A stretch of DNA of 64,000 nt from Streptomyces xanthochromogenes (GTDB lineage Bacteria; Actinomycetota; Actinomycetes; Streptomycetales; Streptomycetaceae): assembly GCF_014650455.1 (NCBI RefSeq), contig NZ_BMUZ01000012.1, forward strand, positions 1 to 64,000, written 5' to 3'. Positions 63,222-64,000 of this stretch are shown here, piece after piece. A program made the translations under genes and the position numbers. The notes beneath the pieces are model-generated. The model did no database searches and was not told the origin of the DNA. It saw nothing but the letters and a program-made list of their open reading frames with translations. The first letter of the stretch is position 1. Each line of letters starts with the position of its first letter.

Positions 63222-64000
63222 GTGAGGATCAAGCGCACCACCCCCACAGCCCCCTCCGGTCTCGCGAGACGCACCAGGCTCGCCGCGGTCGCCGCCGGTC
63301 TGCTCGCCGCCGCGGCCATCGCCGTCCCGCACGCCAGTGCCGCCCCCGCCCAGACCTTCGGCGCCGCCGCGCTGACCGCCGCGAGCGACGCCGTACGCGG
63401 CGCGGACGTGGCCGGAACCGCCTGGAGCGTGGACAGCGCGACCGGCAAGGTCGTCGTCACCGCCGACTCGACCGTGACGGCCGCCGACCTGGCGAAGATC
63501 CGGCACGAGGCCGGGGCCAACGCGGGCGCGATACGCATCGAACGCACCCCCGGCAAGTTCACCAAGCTGCTCTCCGGCGGCGACGCGATCTACACCACCA
63601 GCTGGCGCTGCTCCCTCGGCTTCAACGTCAAGAAGGGCTCCACGTACTACTTCCTGACGGCGGGCCACTGCACCGAGGGCAAGCCGAACTACTACACCAA
63701 CTCGTCGCACACGACGAGCATCGGCCCGACGGTGGGCACCAGCTTCCCGGGCAACGACTACGGCCTCGTGCAGTACACCAACACCTCGCTCGCGCACCCG
63801 AGCGCGGTGGGCAGCCAGCAGATCACCAGCGCCGCCAACCCGACGGTGGGCCAGACGGTCACCCGGCGCGGCTCGACCACCGGCGTCCACAGCGGCAAGG
63901 TCACCGCGCTCAACCAGACGGTCAACTACGGCAGCGGTGACATCGTCTCCGGCCTCATCAAGACCACCGTGTGCGCCGAGCCCGGCGACTCCGGCGGCCC
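63222..64000 (+). CDS. Streptogrisin-like S1 serine protease (3' end beyond window)
   Basis: The gene runs off the window after 259 codons. GTG 63222 has GGGAGGA upstream. A signal peptide (cleavage after HASA, ~residue 41) and an alpha-lytic-protease-type propeptide (~42-115) precede the mature chymotrypsin-fold enzyme. The catalytic His is in TAGHCT, the Asp in GNDYGLV, and the Ser in CAEPGDSGG at the very end of the window. It is a secreted protease of the streptogrisin A/B type. Substrate preference cannot be read because the C-terminal part is missing. Confidence 0.92.
   Translation, partial: MRIKRTTPTAPSGLARRTRLAAVAAGLLAAAAIAVPHASAAPAQTFGAAALTAASDAVRGADVAGTAWSVDSATGKVVVTADSTVTAADLAKIRHEAGANAGAIRIERTPGKFTKLLSGGDAIYTTSWRCSLGFNVKKGSTYYFLTAGHCTEGKPNYYTNSSHTTSIGPTVGTSFPGNDYGLVQYTNTSLAHPSAVGSQQITSAANPTVGQTVTRRGSTTGVHSGKVTALNQTVNYGSGDIVSGLIKTTVCAEPGDSGG

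Overview
The window is high-GC actinobacterial DNA and almost certainly a Streptomyces chromosome. Third codon positions are strongly G/C, GTG and TTG starts are common, and many genes couple through GTGA or ATGA overlaps. From memory, the gene order (DUF1015/HAD, tlyA-nadK-recN, pyrG, ald, parA-scpA-scpB-pseudouridine synthase, aroH-tyrA-cmk-plsC-der, a SepF-like gene) matches the core arm of Streptomyces chromosomes such as S. coelicolor. No phage, insertion sequence or CRISPR array was seen; most of the window is core genome with small accessory insertions.

Region by region. 1-311: end of a ribosomal RNA operon (23S 3' end, 5S, strong terminator). 389-5359: a protein with a huge Arg/Asp/Gly repeat domain, a DUF1015 protein and a HAD phosphatase. 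5426-8420: an iron-box-controlled siderophore ABC transporter (two permeases, one ATPase, no binding protein). 8475-15784: SCP2 protein, small conserved protein, tlyA, nadK, an orphan FtsX-type permease, recN and a glycosyltransferase. 15861-19440: PucR-type regulator and GH15 glycosidase. 19860-25829: pyrG, NUDIX hydrolase, STAND/TPR protein with a changed Walker A lysine, and ald. 26180-30811: ParA, ribbon-helix-helix partner, ScpA, ScpB and pseudouridine synthase, all overlapping or closely packed. 30961-33761: an NrtR-like NUDIX regulator with a palindromic operator candidate, an ADP-ribosylglycohydrolase and an RlaP-type nucleotidyltransferase. 33780-35395: Rieske lipoprotein, DUF952 and YidB-like proteins. 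35506-39930: chorismate mutase, prephenate dehydrogenase, cytidylate kinase, acyltransferase and Der GTPase.

39993-47261: hypothetical proteins, an Rpf/LysM secreted protein, a glycosyltransferase with an unknown coupled partner, a stand-alone ctaD and a small I78-type inhibitor. 47433-52469: PAP2 phosphatase, MFS exporter, glutaryl-CoA-dehydrogenase-like enzyme and a SepF-like division protein. 52919-63029: an organised uptake-and-oxidation cluster with two binding proteins, two permeases, one ATPase, an FAD/NAD(P)-binding protein, two LLM flavin monooxygenases and DUF1684. Its composition recalls the Bacillus ytm (tcyJKLMN-ytmO-ytnJ) operon for organosulfur amino acids. 63222-64000: a secreted streptogrisin-like serine protease, cut by the window end at its catalytic serine motif.

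The most interesting candidates are the transporter/flavoenzyme cluster, the NrtR-ADP-ribosylglycohydrolase module with its palindrome and a possible coupled leader peptide, the 423-bp in-frame duplication in the RDD/RGG repeat gene, and several operator-like palindromes. All functional calls come from reading motifs; no database search was run.
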